From Nitrospira sp. (GTDB taxonomy: Bacteria; Nitrospirota; Nitrospiria; Nitrospirales; Nitrospiraceae): a stretch of DNA of 13,187 bases. Below the pieces are notes generated by a model. That model saw nothing but the letters and a program-made list of their open reading frames with translations. It made no database searches and was not told where the DNA came from. The stretch covers positions 1-13,187 of the forward strand of contig JANYEF010000018.1 of NCBI GenBank assembly GCA_025363325.1, given 5' to 3'. The position numbers and the translations under genes were made by a program. Positions 12,895 through 13,187 of this stretch are shown one piece after another. The first letter of the stretch is position 1. Every line of letters starts with the position of its first letter.

Positions 12895-13187
12895 ATGGCC
12901 TACCACTCACTCAAAAAAACTGTTTCAGAGCGGCTCGCTGAAATCCGCGCGGCAGGACTCTACAAATCTGAGCGGCAGATCCTCGGTCCGCAGGGGCCCG
13001 AGATTCGAGTGGCTCAGGGTGAAGTCCTCAATCTCTGCGCCAACAACTATCTGGGGCTCGCCAACCACCCTGACATCAGACAGGCCGCCGCCGATGGACT
13101 GCAGGAGTATGGCTACGGCATGGCCTCCGTCCGGTTCATCTGCGGCACCCAGGATCTCCACACACAACTCGAACAGGCGATCAGCGC
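12895..13187 (+). CDS. kbl: Glycine C-acetyltransferase (2-amino-3-ketobutyrate CoA ligase), 5' part
   Basis: 97 residues are visible before the window ends. The enzyme is a pyridoxal-phosphate protein that splits 2-amino-3-ketobutyrate with CoA into glycine and acetyl-CoA, the step after Tdh. NLCANNYLGLANHPDIR (45-62) and YGMASVRFICGTQDLH (74-89) are near-identical to the Kbl pattern and separate it from the related AONS and ALAS enzymes. The lysine that binds the cofactor lies beyond the window. No clear ribosome binding site precedes ATG 12895, since a repeat arm ends 6 bases upstream. Translation may depend on coupling through tdh or on the hairpin. Start confidence is good because the protein begins at the expected distance from CANNYLGL. 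Confidence 0.93.
   Translation, partial: MAYHSLKKTVSERLAEIRAAGLYKSERQILGPQGPEIRVAQGEVLNLCANNYLGLANHPDIRQAAADGLQEYGYGMASVRFICGTQDLHTQLEQAIS

Overview
The window is a chromosomal stretch of a GC-rich Gram-negative-type bacterium. Gene style (many short secreted proteins, Cys-less SUMF1/FGE-fold proteins, a tdh-kbl pair) and the intergenic repeats look like the genus Nitrospira or a close relative. This is recognition from memory, not a database result, and I hold it at about 0.6.

Layout, left to right. Bases 1-140 hold the 5' tip of a transposase gene (minus strand) and the end of its insertion sequence. About 500 bases without a convincing gene follow, then an orphan secreted protein (650-1267, +). 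A hairpin terminator at 1293-1326 separates it from a minus-strand group read VOC protein (4543-4106) > metallo-beta-lactamase-fold protein with a PqqD-like middle segment (4016-2376) > UDP-glucuronate 4-epimerase-type enzyme (2358-1327). A plus-strand group follows: SUMF1/FGE-fold secreted protein (4957-5796), four-helix-bundle protein of the S23/IVP family (5828-6196) and a HemD-like protein (6276-7118). A second minus-strand group converges on it: zinc alcohol dehydrogenase (9716-8712) > secreted LolA-like protein (8683-8105) > second SUMF1/FGE-fold protein (8051-7110). Next on the minus strand come a TonB-C-terminal-domain protein (11545-10550) and a YceI protein (10515-9904). The window ends with tdh (11777-12811, +) and the start of kbl (12895 onward, +), the two-step threonine-to-glycine pathway.

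The most unusual content lies between the genes. At least six gaps carry long imperfect inverted repeats whose arms are built from short degenerate words, and the words differ from site to site (GTAAGGCGTGAGGGG-like, GATCTGATGATCTGTT-like, GTTTGGTTTGTC-like, GAACGATGAG-like). Several are nested in, or attached to, a second, more conserved arm (GCAGGATGCTGAAAAAG..CCGCCAGC). They touch the genes so closely that they supply stop codons (VOC, four-helix protein, tdh) and sit where ribosome binding sites should be (MBL, HemD, kbl). The four-helix-bundle gene is itself bracketed by inverted copies of one such word array, so it could be the coding member of this repeat class. That is the best candidate here for an undescribed system, and it is an inference.

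Where a longer reading frame runs into repeat sequence I moved the start inward, and I say so in the entry. Similarity statements come from motif recognition only; no search was run.
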